Source: an uncultured Acetobacteraceae bacterium (GTDB lineage: Bacteria; Pseudomonadota; Alphaproteobacteria; Acetobacterales; Acetobacteraceae). From it: 60,958 nucleotides of DNA. Made by a program: the position numbers and the translations under genes. The notes beneath the pieces were generated by a model, which was not told where the DNA came from, searched no databases, and saw only the letters and a program-made list of their open reading frames with translations. Positions 28,147 to 36,592 of this stretch are shown in pieces; the first letter of the stretch is position 1, and every line of letters starts with the position of its first letter. The stretch is taken from positions 1-60,958 of the forward strand of contig CAIVPZ010000158.1 of assembly GCA_903907955.1 (NCBI GenBank). The letters are read 5' to 3'.

Positions 28147-31073
28147 GCCTCGTCCCCGGACAAATCCCATTCGGCGACCCTGGCGAGTTGCGCATAGTCG
28201 GAGAAGCGCGGCGCATGGCCGGGATGCGGCTGCGAGAGATAGGGTTTCGCCGGGTCGTCGAAGGCCGCCACCAGCGCCGCCAGCTTGTCGCGCGCGGTGG
28301 TTACCGCGGCGGCGATGCGGGCGGCGTCGGCGCGCAGGATGGTGCGCTCCTCAGCCGGCACGAAGCCGCCGGTGAGGTGCCAGTAGACCAGTTCGGCGGA
28401 CTCGCCGGTCAGCTCCGGGCCGAAGGCGCCGGCCTCGGCCATCGCCGCTTCAAGCGGAAGCTGCGGGCGGAACCCGGCCTCGACCTCCTTGTCGGAGGGC
28501 GGGGCGCCGGTCTTGTAGTCGAGAATGGCCAGCCTGCCGTCGGCGCGGCGCTCGATGCGGTCGGCGCGGCCGACCAGCAGAAAGCCGCGCGGCACCGGCA
28601 GCGACCACTCCCCCTTGACCTCGCCGCAGATCAGGCTTGGCAGGGCGCGGCGGCGGTCGCCCTCGCGCAGCGCCACCCAGCCGGCGATGCGCAGCAGGCG
28701 CGGGCGCCACCATTCCTGCAACGCCTGCCGCAGCCCGGCCTCGGACAGCGCCCGTTCCATGGCGCGGCAAAGGCGCTCCGGCCCGTCCGGCGGCCAGGCG
28801 GCGCCGACATCGGCCAGGAAGTGCTGCATGCCCTTGTGCACCAGGGCGCCGTAATCGGCGGCGTCGGTGGCTTCCTCCAGCGGCTTCAGGGCTTGCAGGC
28901 CGAGAATGTAGCGGGCGTGGATGGCGTAGGGGTCGGCCAGCCAGGTTTCGATCGCGGTGACGCTGAGCCGGCGCGGGCGCAGTTCCACCGGCGGGCGCGG
29001 CGCCGGCGGCTGCACCGGGGCGGGCGGACCGGCCGGCTGGTCGAGCTGGCGCGCCCAGTCGGCGGCGGGATGGCGGGGCAAGGCCAGCCCGACTCCGCGC
29101 AGATACGCATCGATGCGGGTCAGCCAGCGCGCCGGCACGGCGGGGGCACCGTCGCGCCGGCGTGGGCAGGACAGCACCACGGTCGGCGCGGCGGCGACGG
29201 ACAGGGAAAAATCATGGGCGGCCTGACCGACCACCTGCTCGGTGCCGGGCAGCCCGGCGCGGGTGCGCATGGGACGGCTCATCCACGGGCCGGGGTCGGT
29301 GGCGGGCGGCCAGACGCCTTCGGCCAGGCCGCCCAGCACCATCACTTCGGCCGATTGCAGCCGGGCTTCCAGCAGGCCCCAGATGAACACCCGCGGGTGC
29401 TCGCTGCCGTCCCGGCCGCGCAGGGCGCGGCGGCTGCGCACCACGGCGCCTTCCAGCAGCGCATCCAGCAGCCCGGGCAGCACCGCGGGCGGCTGGTCGG
29501 GCAGGCGCAGCAGCGCCGGGCGGGCGCCGGCCAGCAGCACGGCGAGCGCCTCGCCCTCCTCCTGGCCCCAGAGCCAGGCGGGGCCGGGGGCGGTATCGGT
29601 GGTTGCCAGCGCCTCCGCGGCTTGCACCAGCGCCGCCAGCAAGGTGTCCGGCGCGATGCTGGCGGCGGCCTGCACGCGCAGCAGCGGCTCCAGGCAGGAT
29701 TCCAGGGTGTCGAGCAGGTCGCTTGCGGCTTGCGGCGCCGATCCGGCGCGGGCGCGCAGCCCGGCCATGCCGGGCTGGGGCTTGGGGCCGCGCAACGCTT
29801 GCCTTTCCAGTGTCCGCGCCGCCGCCCGGCAGGAAGCCCGCGATCCCCCGGCCGCCGCCAGCGGATGCTTCAGCAGCGCCAGCAGCGGCACCGGGGCAAG
29901 CCGCGCCGCCACCGCCTCGGCCAGCAGGCGCAGGAACACCGCGGGCGGCGACTCGGCCAGTTTCTCGCCGGCGCTGTCATCGGCCACCACGCCCCAGCGC
30001 AGCAACTCGGCCGAGACCCGGCCGGCCAGCGCGCGATCCGGCGTCACCAGCGCCGCCCGCGTGCCGGGCTTCTCCAGGGCGCCCCGCAGGATCAGCGCGA
30101 TGGCGGCGGCTTCCTCCTGCTCGTCGGCGGCTTCCAGGCGATACAGCCCGTCGGTTTGCACCGGACCGGGCTGGCGCCAGGCGGACAGCGCCTGCGCCGG
30201 CAGCAGCGCCTGCGCCAGCGTGTGCACCCGCCCGGACGGGGCCACAGCGGGGCCGTCCCAGCGTTCGACATCGCCGCGCGCCGCGCCCAGCCCGGCCAGC
30301 AGATGTTTCAGCCCGGCCTGCGGATGGGAGTCCTCGACCGCCTCCCAGGCGGCTGCGGGGAGATCGAGATCCAGCCCGGGCAGCACGACCCGGCCGCCCG
30401 GCAGGCGCGCCACCACGCGCAGCAGCTCGGCCACCGCCGGAATGCCGGCGGTGGTGCCGGCGGCCCAGACCGGCTCGTCGGGCGGCGTGGCGGCCCAGGC
30501 CCGCGCCTGGGCGCGCAACAGCGCCACCTGCCGCGCCGCCGGGTTCATCAGCCGGTTCTCGGCCAGCCACTCGGGCCAGGCATGGCTGACGATCGCCAGG
30601 AACCGCAGCGTGGCCTGCCAGTGCTCGGCGTAGGCGGCGTCGGCGGCCTGCGCCAGGGCGGCGGGCAGATCGATTTCCGCCCGCTCGGCCTCATCCATCA
30701 GGGCGGCCAGTTCGCGCGCCAGCAGCAGCGCGCGGTCGGCCCGGCCGGCGCCGCCAAGCGCCGACGGCAGCTTCAGCACCAGCGCCGCCAGCGCGCCCAG
30801 CCGCTCCTGCGGGTCGACCGCCGGCGGCAGGGCGAGCGCCCCGGACAGGGCCAGCGGCGCCTCGTCCGGCGCCCCCAGGGCGGCGATGCGCGGCAACAGC
30901 ATCGGCCGGCCGCCGCCGACGCGCAGGAACGCCTCGGCCAGCGACCGGGCGGCGCGGCGGGTAGGCAGCAGCACCAGGCCGCGGGCCAGTTCGTCGTCGC
31001 CATGCGCCGCCAGCCAGCGCCGCGCCAGCGTGTCGAGGAACGGCACGTCGGCGGGGATCGAGGCCAGATTCAT
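28143..31073 (-). CDS. addB: Double-strand break repair protein AddB
   Basis: A 976-residue partner of AddA. The N terminus (PFLDTLARRWL, LLPTRRAARSLAEAF) and the C-terminal nuclease site (GRADRIERR, LAILDYKTG) fit alphaproteobacterial AddB. The central helicase-like region is degenerate, as usual in AddB. Its start overlaps the upstream murU stop by four bases and its stop overlaps the addA start, so the unit is translationally coupled throughout. Confidence 0.92.
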   Translation of the reverse strand: MNLASIPADVPFLDTLARRWLAAHGDDELARGLVLLPTRRAARSLAEAFLRVGGGRPMLLPRIAALGAPDEAPLALSGALALPPAVDPQERLGALAALVLKLPSALGGAGRADRALLLARELAALMDEAERAEIDLPAALAQAADAAYAEHWQATLRFLAIVSHAWPEWLAENRLMNPAARQVALLRAQARAWAATPPDEPVWAAGTTAGIPAVAELLRVVARLPGGRVVLPGLDLDLPAAAWEAVEDSHPQAGLKHLLAGLGAARGDVERWDGPAVAPSGRVHTLAQALLPAQALSAWRQPGPVQTDGLYRLEAADEQEEAAAIALILRGALEKPGTRAALVTPDRALAGRVSAELLRWGVVADDSAGEKLAESPPAVFLRLLAEAVAARLAPVPLLALLKHPLAAAGGSRASCRAAARTLERQALRGPKPQPGMAGLRARAGSAPQAASDLLDTLESCLEPLLRVQAAASIAPDTLLAALVQAAEALATTDTAPGPAWLWGQEEGEALAVLLAGARPALLRLPDQPPAVLPGLLDALLEGAVVRSRRALRGRDGSEHPRVFIWGLLEARLQSAEVMVLGGLAEGVWPPATDPGPWMSRPMRTRAGLPGTEQVVGQAAHDFSLSVAAAPTVVLSCPRRRDGAPAVPARWLTRIDAYLRGVGLALPRHPAADWARQLDQPAGPPAPVQPPAPRPPVELRPRRLSVTAIETWLADPYAIHARYILGLQALKPLEEATDAADYGALVHKGMQHFLADVGAAWPPDGPERLCRAMERALSEAGLRQALQEWWRPRLLRIAGWVALREGDRRRALPSLICGEVKGEWSLPVPRGFLLVGRADRIERRADGRLAILDYKTGAPPSDKEVEAGFRPQLPLEAAMAEAGAFGPELTGESAELVYWHLTGGFVPAEERTILRADAARIAAAVTTARDKLAALVAAFDDPAKPYLSQPHPGHAPRFSDYAQLARVAEWDLSGDEA

Positions 31074-31801
31074 CGGCTGCCGCCGGTGTCCTGCGCCGAC
31101 AGCGTCGCCTGCGCCGCCGCGAGGTCGGCCGGAGTGGAGAGGTGAAACCACAGCCCGTCATGCACCACCGCGCGCAGGCGTCCGGCGGCGATGGCGCGGT
31201 CCCACAGCAGGTTCATGGAAAACCGCCCCTCCGGCGCCCCGGCGAACAGCCCCGGCGCCACCAGCTGGATGCCGGCATAGATGTAGGGCACGATTTCGCG
31301 CTCGCGGCGGCGGCGCGCCTGCCCCCAGGGGTCCAGGGCGAAATCGCCGGGGCCGGTTTCCGCCTGGGTCTGGAAGGTGCGATGCACCAGCAGCACGCCA
31401 TCGGCGGTGGCGGCGTCCCAGGCGGCGGCGAGGCGGTCCAGCGCCGGAACGGGGCCATCCAGCCAGAAGGAATCGCCGTTCACCACGAAGAACGGGTCGG
31501 GGCCGAGATGGCCCAGCGCCGCCCGCACGCCGCCGCCGGTGTCCAGCAGCGTGTCCTCGCGGCGCAGCACGATGCCGGGCGGGCCGGGGCGGGCCGCCAG
31601 ATGCGCCGCCACCAGATCGGCGTGCCAATGGGCGTTCACCACCACCGTCTCCACCCCGACCGCGGCCAGCCGGTCGAGCGCGTGGTCGATCAGGCTGCGC
31701 CCGCCCAGCGGCAGCAGCGGTTTGGCGGTGGCCTCGGTGAGCGGGCGCATGCGGGAGCCGATGCCGGCGGCGAGCAGCATGGCGGTGCGCGGGTGGGTCA
31801 T
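31070..31801 (-). CDS. murU: Nucleotidyltransferase, MurU-like (N-acetylmuramate-1-phosphate uridylyltransferase)
   Basis: A 243-residue nucleotidyltransferase. The signature AAGIGSRMRPLT with the lysine of AKPLLPLGG is at residues 11-32, and the metal-binding VVNGDSFW follows. In alphaproteobacteria and pseudomonads MurU activates recycled MurNAc-1-phosphate to UDP-MurNAc, bypassing de novo synthesis. Its usual partner kinase AmgK normally lies between tsaE and murU. Here the tsaE stop overlaps the murU start directly, so the kinase gene is absent from this place. The exact sugar-phosphate substrate is inferred from the synteny. Confidence 0.82.
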   Translation of the reverse strand: MTHPRTAMLLAAGIGSRMRPLTEATAKPLLPLGGRSLIDHALDRLAAVGVETVVVNAHWHADLVAAHLAARPGPPGIVLRREDTLLDTGGGVRAALGHLGPDPFFVVNGDSFWLDGPVPALDRLAAAWDAATADGVLLVHRTFQTQAETGPGDFALDPWGQARRRREREIVPYIYAGIQLVAPGLFAGAPEGRFSMNLLWDRAIAAGRLRAVVHDGLWFHLSTPADLAAAQATLSAQDTGGSR

Positions 31802-32259
31802 GCCAGGTTTCCGATCCGGTCGGGCCAGCCCGAAAATGCGGCCTGGCGCGCCTCGCCCTCCAGCAGGTCCAGCCGCAGCAGCAGCGCCTCGGGCGGGCGC
31901 AGTGCCCCAAGCCGCTGCGGCCATTCCGCCAGCACGATGTCGGCCCGCGCCTCGTCCCAGCCGAGTTCGGTCAGCGCCGCCGGACCGCCCACCCGCCAGA
32001 GATCGAAATGGTGCACCCGGCCGATCCGGGTGTCGTAGGTCTGGACAAGAGTAAAGCTCGGGCTGGGCACTTCGAGCGCGGGGTCGCCGCTGGCGGCGCG
32101 CAGGAAGGCGCGGGCGAAGGCGGTCTTGCCGGCGCCGAAATGGCCGTCGAGCAGGATCACATCGCCGGGCCGCGCCAGCGCCGCCACCTCGGCGGCCAGG
32201 GTTTCGGTGGCGGCGAGGTCGGGCAGGTCGCGCAGCAGGGTTGGTTCGGAGTCGGACAT
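31798..32259 (-). CDS. tsaE: tRNA threonylcarbamoyladenosine biosynthesis ATPase TsaE
   Basis: A 153-residue P-loop protein. The Walker A motif HFGAGKT has its lysine at 45, followed by the family segments PSPSFTLVQTY, HFDLWRV and EWPQRL. TsaE is needed with TsaB and TsaD to make t6A37 in ANN-decoding tRNAs. It is the first gene of the minus-strand unit. The start at 32259 is 79 bases from the divergent reductase gene, so both promoters must lie in that gap. Confidence 0.92.
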   Translation of the reverse strand: MSDSEPTLLRDLPDLAATETLAAEVAALARPGDVILLDGHFGAGKTAFARAFLRAASGDPALEVPSPSFTLVQTYDTRIGRVHHFDLWRVGGPAALTELGWDEARADIVLAEWPQRLGALRPPEALLLRLDLLEGEARQAAFSGWPDRIGNLA

Positions 32260-32338
32260 CCCGCCAATCTGCCCCACGCGGCCGCGCCGCCTCAACCTCC
32301 CGCTTGCCTCGGCCGCGCGCCGGGGTAGGGTGCGGGCC

Positions 32339-33373
32339 ATGACACAGACTCCGTTGCCGCAACAGATCGACACCGATGTTGCCATCGTGGGCGCCGGGCC
32401 GGCCGGCCTGTTCGCCGCGTTCGAACTGGGGATGCTGAAGCTCTCCAGCGTGCTGATCGACGCGCTGTCGGAGGTGGGGGGGCAGTGCACGGCTCTCTAC
32501 CCCGAAAAGCCGATCTACGACATCCCCGCCCACCCCGCCATCGAAGCGGGCGAGCTGATCTCCCGGCTGGAGCAGCAGATCGCCCCGTTCGGCCCGGGGC
32601 GGCTGCTCGGGCGAAGGGTGGAGCGGCTGGAAGGCAGCGCGGGCGGTTTCACCCTGGGCACCGATCGCGGCGATGTGGTGCGCTGCAAGGCGGTGGTGCT
32701 GGCCGCCGGGGCCGGCGCCTTCGGCCCCAACCGGCCGCCGCTGGAGGGATTGCCCGCCTACGAGGCGTCCGGCGCGGTGCAGTATTTCGTGCGCCGGCGC
32801 GAGGATTTGCGCGGCAAGCGGGTGGTGATCGCCGGCGGCGGCGATTCGGCGGTGGACTGGGCGCTGACCCTGCGCGGCATCGCCGGCTCGATCCAGGTGG
32901 TGCACCGGCGGGCCAAGTTCCGCGCCGCCCCCGAGAGCGCCGCCCAGCTCGACCACGCCGCCGCGCGCGGCGAGGTGGAGATGGTGATCCCCTATCAGTT
33001 GCATGGGCTGCACGGCGCCGGCGGGGTGCTGGAGGCGGTGGAGGTGGCGGACCTCGACGGCGGCACCCGGCGGCTGGCGGCCGATGTGCTGCTGCCGTTC
33101 TTCGGGCTGTCGATGGATCTTGGCCCGATCGCCGGCTGGGGACTTGCTCTCGAACGCCACCATGTGACGGTCGCGCCTGCCACCTGCGCGACCTCGGTGC
33201 CGGGGGTGTTCGCCATCGGCGACGTGGCGAACTATCCGGGCAAGCTGAAGTTAATTCTACAGGGGTTTGCCGAGGCGGCGGTGGCGGCGCATGCCATTCA
33301 CCCGATCGTGTTCCCGGATAAGGCGCTGCATTTCGCCTATTCGACCAGCACGGGGGTGCCGGGCGGGGTGTGA
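32339..33373 (+). CDS. Thioredoxin-reductase-like ferredoxin-NADP+ reductase
   Basis: A 344-residue flavoprotein with an FAD-binding GAGPAG at 18-23, the family segment CTALYPEKPIYDIPA, an NADPH-binding GGGDSAVDWA and the second FAD motif ending in FAIGDVANYPGK. There is no CxxC redox pair, which separates this ferredoxin-NADP reductase type from thioredoxin reductase. It moves electrons between NADPH and ferredoxin or flavodoxin in the cytoplasm. The ATG at 32339 starts 14 codons before the first beta strand. It is divergent from tsaE and followed by a hairpin pair. Confidence 0.88.
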   Translation: MTQTPLPQQIDTDVAIVGAGPAGLFAAFELGMLKLSSVLIDALSEVGGQCTALYPEKPIYDIPAHPAIEAGELISRLEQQIAPFGPGRLLGRRVERLEGSAGGFTLGTDRGDVVRCKAVVLAAGAGAFGPNRPPLEGLPAYEASGAVQYFVRRREDLRGKRVVIAGGGDSAVDWALTLRGIAGSIQVVHRRAKFRAAPESAAQLDHAAARGEVEMVIPYQLHGLHGAGGVLEAVEVADLDGGTRRLAADVLLPFFGLSMDLGPIAGWGLALERHHVTVAPATCATSVPGVFAIGDVANYPGKLKLILQGFAEAAVAAHAIHPIVFPDKALHFAYSTSTGVPGGV

Positions 33374-33388
33374 GCAAGACAAGAAAGG

Positions 33389-33432
33389 CCAGGGCGCTGC
33401 CCTGGACCCGCAAGGGGGCAGTGGCCCCCTTG
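33389..33432. repeat. Tandem GC-rich hairpins (dispersed family, site D)
   Basis: CCAGGGC/GCCCTGG (33389-33395 with 33399-33405) and CAAGGGGGC/GCCCCCTTG (33411-33419 with 33424-33432) are perfect stems, 16 bases after the reductase stop. They probably end its transcript. The pair is the inverse-orientation counterpart of the two stems at 19560-19606, with closely related sequence. Confidence 0.7.
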
Positions 33433-33522
33433 ACCCCGCTACTTAAGGGAGATCCGGGGCAACGCTTGGACTTTCTTTGAATTCTTCCCGGCGCAACCCA
33501 ACATCACGGCAGGAGCGCCGGC

Positions 33523-33768
33523 ATGGACAGCCCCCTCGACGACGCCGATTTTCACGCCTGGGCAAACGAGCAGCCGGCGCTGCAGGGCCATTCCTGGCGG
33601 CTCTCGATCGCCAATACGCGCGACCGGCTGGCGGAAGCGACCGAAACGGTCTTTCGGTATGCCCGCCGCGATGCCGCCATCGAAACCGGAATGCCGGAGG
33701 AGGTGTTTCCGGCGGACTGCCCGTGGTCGTTCGCGCAGATCATGGACGGGGCGTTCTGGCCGGAGTGA
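33523..33768 (+). CDS. Internally shortened DUF29-like protein
   Basis: An 81-residue protein with both ends of the DUF29 family. The start resembles the conserved DFYAWTQEQ segment (here DFHAWANEQPALQ, residues 10-22). The last part (SWRLSI, then ETGMPEEVFPADCPWS and the end MDGAFWPE) resembles the family's C terminus. Ordinary DUF29 proteins are about 150 residues long, so the middle part seems to be missing in frame. AGGAG at 33511-33515 is seven bases before the ATG. The family has no known function. It lies six bases upstream of the FAD dehydrogenase gene. Confidence 0.6.
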   Translation: MDSPLDDADFHAWANEQPALQGHSWRLSIANTRDRLAEATETVFRYARRDAAIETGMPEEVFPADCPWSFAQIMDGAFWPE

Positions 33769-33773
33769 CCCGG

Positions 33774-35405
33774 ATGATCCGCCTCACCGAACTCCGCCTG
33801 CCGCTCGACCACCCGCCGGAAGCCCTGCCGGCGGCGGCGGCGTTGCGCCTCGGCGTGGCGCCGGCGGCGATCCGCGACCTCACCGTGTTCCGCCGCGGCC
33901 ATGATGCGCGGAAGAAACACGCCATCGTGCTGGTCTATACGCTCGACCTCTTGCTCGACGACGAGGCGGAGGCGCTGCGCCGCTCCGCCGCCGATACGCA
34001 GGTCGGGCCGACGCCGGACCTGGAATACCGCTACGTGGCGCGTGCCCCCGAGAACCTGAAGCTGCGGCCGGTGGTGGTGGGCGCCGGACCCTGCGGCCTG
34101 TTCGCCGCGCTGACCCTGGCGCAGATGGGGTTCCGGCCGATCATCCTGGAACGCGGCCGGGAAGTCCGGCAACGCACGCAGGACACCTGGGGCCTGTGGC
34201 GGCGCGGCGTGCTCGATCCGGAGTCCAACGTGCAGTTCGGCGAGGGCGGCGCCGGCACGTTCTCCGACGGCAAGCTGTACAGCGGCGTCAAGGAGGCCAA
34301 CCGGCTCGGCCGCCGGGTGCTGACCGAGTTCGTCGCCGCCGGCGCGCCCTCGGAAATCCTCACCGCCAGCAAGCCGCATATCGGCACCTTCCGGCTGGTC
34401 TCGATGGTGGAGGCGATGCGCGCCACCATCGAGGGCCTCGGCGGCGAATACCGGTTCGGCACCAGGCTGGCCGATCTCGACCTCGAGACGCGCGCCGATG
34501 GCAGCCGCCAGGTGCGCGGGCTGCATCTGGCGGATGGCGGATACCTGCGCGCCGACCATGTGGTGCTGGCGCTCGGCCATTCCGCCCGCGACACCTTCGC
34601 CGCGCTGCACGCGCGCGGCGTGTTCATGGAGGCCAAGCCGTTCTCGCTCGGGGTGCGCATCGAGCATCCGCAGGCGCTGATCGACCGCGCCCGCTTCGGC
34701 GATTTCGCCGGGCATAAGCTGCTGGGGGCGGCCGACTACAAGCTGGTCCACCATGCCGGCGGCGGACGCTCGGTTTACAGTTTCTGCATGTGCCCGGGCG
34801 GGCGCGTGGTGGCGGCGACCTCCGAGCCCGGGCGGGTGGTGACCAACGGCATGAGCCAGTATTCGCGCGCCGAGTTCAACGCCAATGCCGGGCTGGTGGT
34901 GGGCGTGACGCCGGAGCGCGATTTTCCGGACGGGCCGCTGGCCGGCATCGATCTGCAACGGCACTGGGAATCCCGCGCGTTTGCCGCGGGCGGCGGGGCG
35001 TATGCGGCACCGGCGCAGCGGGTCGGGGATTTTCTGGCCGGGCGGGCCTCCGTGGCGCTGGGGGCGGTGGCGCCGTCGTACCAGCCGGGCATCGCGCCGG
35101 CCGACCTCGCGGCGTGTCTGCCGGATTTCGTGGTCGCGGCGATCCGCGCCGCGCTGCCCGGCTTCGACCGGCAGATTCCCGGCTTCGCCATGGCGGATGC
35201 GGTGATGACCGGGGTGGAGACACGCACCTCCTCGCCGCTGCGCATGCGCCGCGATGCCGCGTTGCAGAGCATCAACACCGGCGGGCTGTATCCGGCCGGC
35301 GAGGGGGCGGGGTATGCGGGCGGCATCCTTTCCGCCGGCATCGACGGCATCCGGGTGGCCGAGGCGGTGGCGCTGCACTTGACCGGGAACCCGGCGGCGG
35401 GTTGA
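33774..35405 (+). CDS. FAD-dependent dehydrogenase (uncharacterised family)
   Basis: A 543-residue flavoprotein of a widespread but poorly characterised family. It has a typical N-terminal extension (RLTELRLPLDHPPEAL), then the FAD-binding motif VVGAGPCGLFAAL near residue 100. The segments FGEGGAGTFSDGKLYSG and LALGHSARDTF follow, and a C-terminal GEGAGYAGGILSAGIDG closes the flavin site. Family members are annotated only as dehydrogenases. I chose the ATG at 33774; a GTG at 33765 would overlap the preceding stop. The C terminus is convergent with a lipoprotein gene. Confidence 0.82.
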   Translation: MIRLTELRLPLDHPPEALPAAAALRLGVAPAAIRDLTVFRRGHDARKKHAIVLVYTLDLLLDDEAEALRRSAADTQVGPTPDLEYRYVARAPENLKLRPVVVGAGPCGLFAALTLAQMGFRPIILERGREVRQRTQDTWGLWRRGVLDPESNVQFGEGGAGTFSDGKLYSGVKEANRLGRRVLTEFVAAGAPSEILTASKPHIGTFRLVSMVEAMRATIEGLGGEYRFGTRLADLDLETRADGSRQVRGLHLADGGYLRADHVVLALGHSARDTFAALHARGVFMEAKPFSLGVRIEHPQALIDRARFGDFAGHKLLGAADYKLVHHAGGGRSVYSFCMCPGGRVVAATSEPGRVVTNGMSQYSRAEFNANAGLVVGVTPERDFPDGPLAGIDLQRHWESRAFAAGGGAYAAPAQRVGDFLAGRASVALGAVAPSYQPGIAPADLAACLPDFVVAAIRAALPGFDRQIPGFAMADAVMTGVETRTSSPLRMRRDAALQSINTGGLYPAGEGAGYAGGILSAGIDGIRVAEAVALHLTGNPAAG

Positions 35406-35440
35406 CATCGCGAGAGCGCGTGCCTGGGGCCTGTTCTTTT

Positions 35441-36268
35441 TCAATCAACCTTGAGCGGGGCGAACATCAGGCTGTCGAGGAATGACCCATATTCTGGCCT
35501 GAGTTTATCCATCAGCAATGGCGCATAATACGGAGAGCCGCTGATATAGCGCTCCGAAACACCAACTTCCACCAGGAAGCGCGGATTCTGCGGATGAATA
35601 CATTCATAGCTATACTCTGTCTTGGCAAACTCACGCATTATGACGGTCGTTTCCTTTAGAATACACTGCGCGGAAAACCTGTTCGCCAGTCGCTTCTGCT
35701 GAGAAACTACCCTGCACCCCTCGCCGCATTGAACGTCGGTTGGTTCGTTCTGTAGCGACGTGATATCCCATATGGGCGGGACAGCCGAGGCACGTCGCCC
35801 CCACAGCATGGCATAGGCAAGAAAGGTATGATATCTGCGCTGATACGTCGGTTCCGCCGTGAGCAATTCACCTGAATAGTTATTTCTTGAAAAGACGATC
35901 TTGCCTCTGAGAAATCCGAGACTGGCACTGACTTCCGCCGTGTGATCGAAGGCGAAGCACCAGTCCCCCTGCTCCGGCGGCACGACCGAGAACCCGTTCC
36001 CCCCGTGCCGGGAATGGGCTGCCGGGAAGCCGTCGGTCCCTCGCGAAAATCCCATCAACCTCGCGTCGCCGCAGGTCACCTGTCGCGGCGGTTGAAAAGG
36101 CAACTCAGGGCGCGAGGTCGGAGCGCATCCGGCCCCCAGGGTCGTGACAAGCAGAATGAATATGGTCGAGCAAACCGGCATCTTGCGGGATGGCAACGAC
36201 TGTCCCGGAAAATGTCGCCTGTCGGACGGGAAACCGGCAACGCTTTTCAACAGCAGGAGAATTGGCAT
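35441..36268 (-). CDS. Putative lipoprotein under an FNR/FixK-type promoter
   Basis: A 275-residue protein I do not recognise. AGGAAGG stands five bases before the ATG at 36268 and defines the start. A second ATG at 36181 would place a hydrophobic stretch with a lipobox-like end (TTLGAGC/AP) at a normal distance. With the longer start the same lipobox is at about residue 47, an unusually long leader. The mature part contains scattered cysteines (CGDARL, DWCFAF, QCGEGC, SAQCIL, YECIH), enough for two disulfides. Base composition is visibly less GC-rich than in the neighbours, suggesting transfer. A consensus FNR/FixK site lies upstream. Confidence 0.6.
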   Translation of the reverse strand: MPILLLLKSVAGFPSDRRHFPGQSLPSRKMPVCSTIFILLVTTLGAGCAPTSRPELPFQPPRQVTCGDARLMGFSRGTDGFPAAHSRHGGNGFSVVPPEQGDWCFAFDHTAEVSASLGFLRGKIVFSRNNYSGELLTAEPTYQRRYHTFLAYAMLWGRRASAVPPIWDITSLQNEPTDVQCGEGCRVVSQQKRLANRFSAQCILKETTVIMREFAKTEYSYECIHPQNPRFLVEVGVSERYISGSPYYAPLLMDKLRPEYGSFLDSLMFAPLKVD

Positions 36269-36592
36269 AGCAACCTTCCTGGCCAACGTGGAATTCTACT
36301 GATGCCTCGCATGACGGGCATTGATTTGCGTCAAAGTGTTTGCGACCGGTTGACCTGGCGGAGATCAATGTTTCTGGAAAACACAAGTTCGTGAGAAAAG
36401 CAGGCTGCCGTAAGTACTGACCGCGGTCCGGGCGATCAGGATCGAAGCTGGCACTGGCTTGGCGACGGACTGAAGCCGCCTCGGGCGGAGACCGGCCGGC
36501 GAGATGAAGCCGTGCACTGCCCCTGCCCTTCCTCGCTTGACGCCGGCCGTTGCCCGGCGGAACCCTGCGCCGGTGCACCGAAAGGCCTCCGC
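36269..36592. other. Intergenic region between divergent lipoprotein and quinone oxidoreductase genes
   Basis: The left third holds the lipoprotein promoter described separately. The remainder (about 36335-36592) has no coding frame I can support. A TTGACG near 36537-36542 could be a -35 element for the oxidoreductase gene, but the -10 region behind it is GC-rich and unconvincing. Confidence 0.4.
36293..36334 (-). promoter_or_regulatory. FNR/FixK box at -41.5 with -10 element for the lipoprotein gene
   Basis: TTGATTTGCGTCAA at 36321-36334 matches the FNR/FixK consensus TTGAT-N4-rTCAA. On the minus strand a -10 hexamer TAGAAT occupies 36293-36298. A transcript start seven bases further, at about 36286, puts the box centre at -41.5, the canonical class II activator position. 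It leaves an 18-base leader that contains the AGGAAGG ribosome site. This agreement of four independent elements makes the assignment good, though no expression data are available. Confidence 0.7.
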
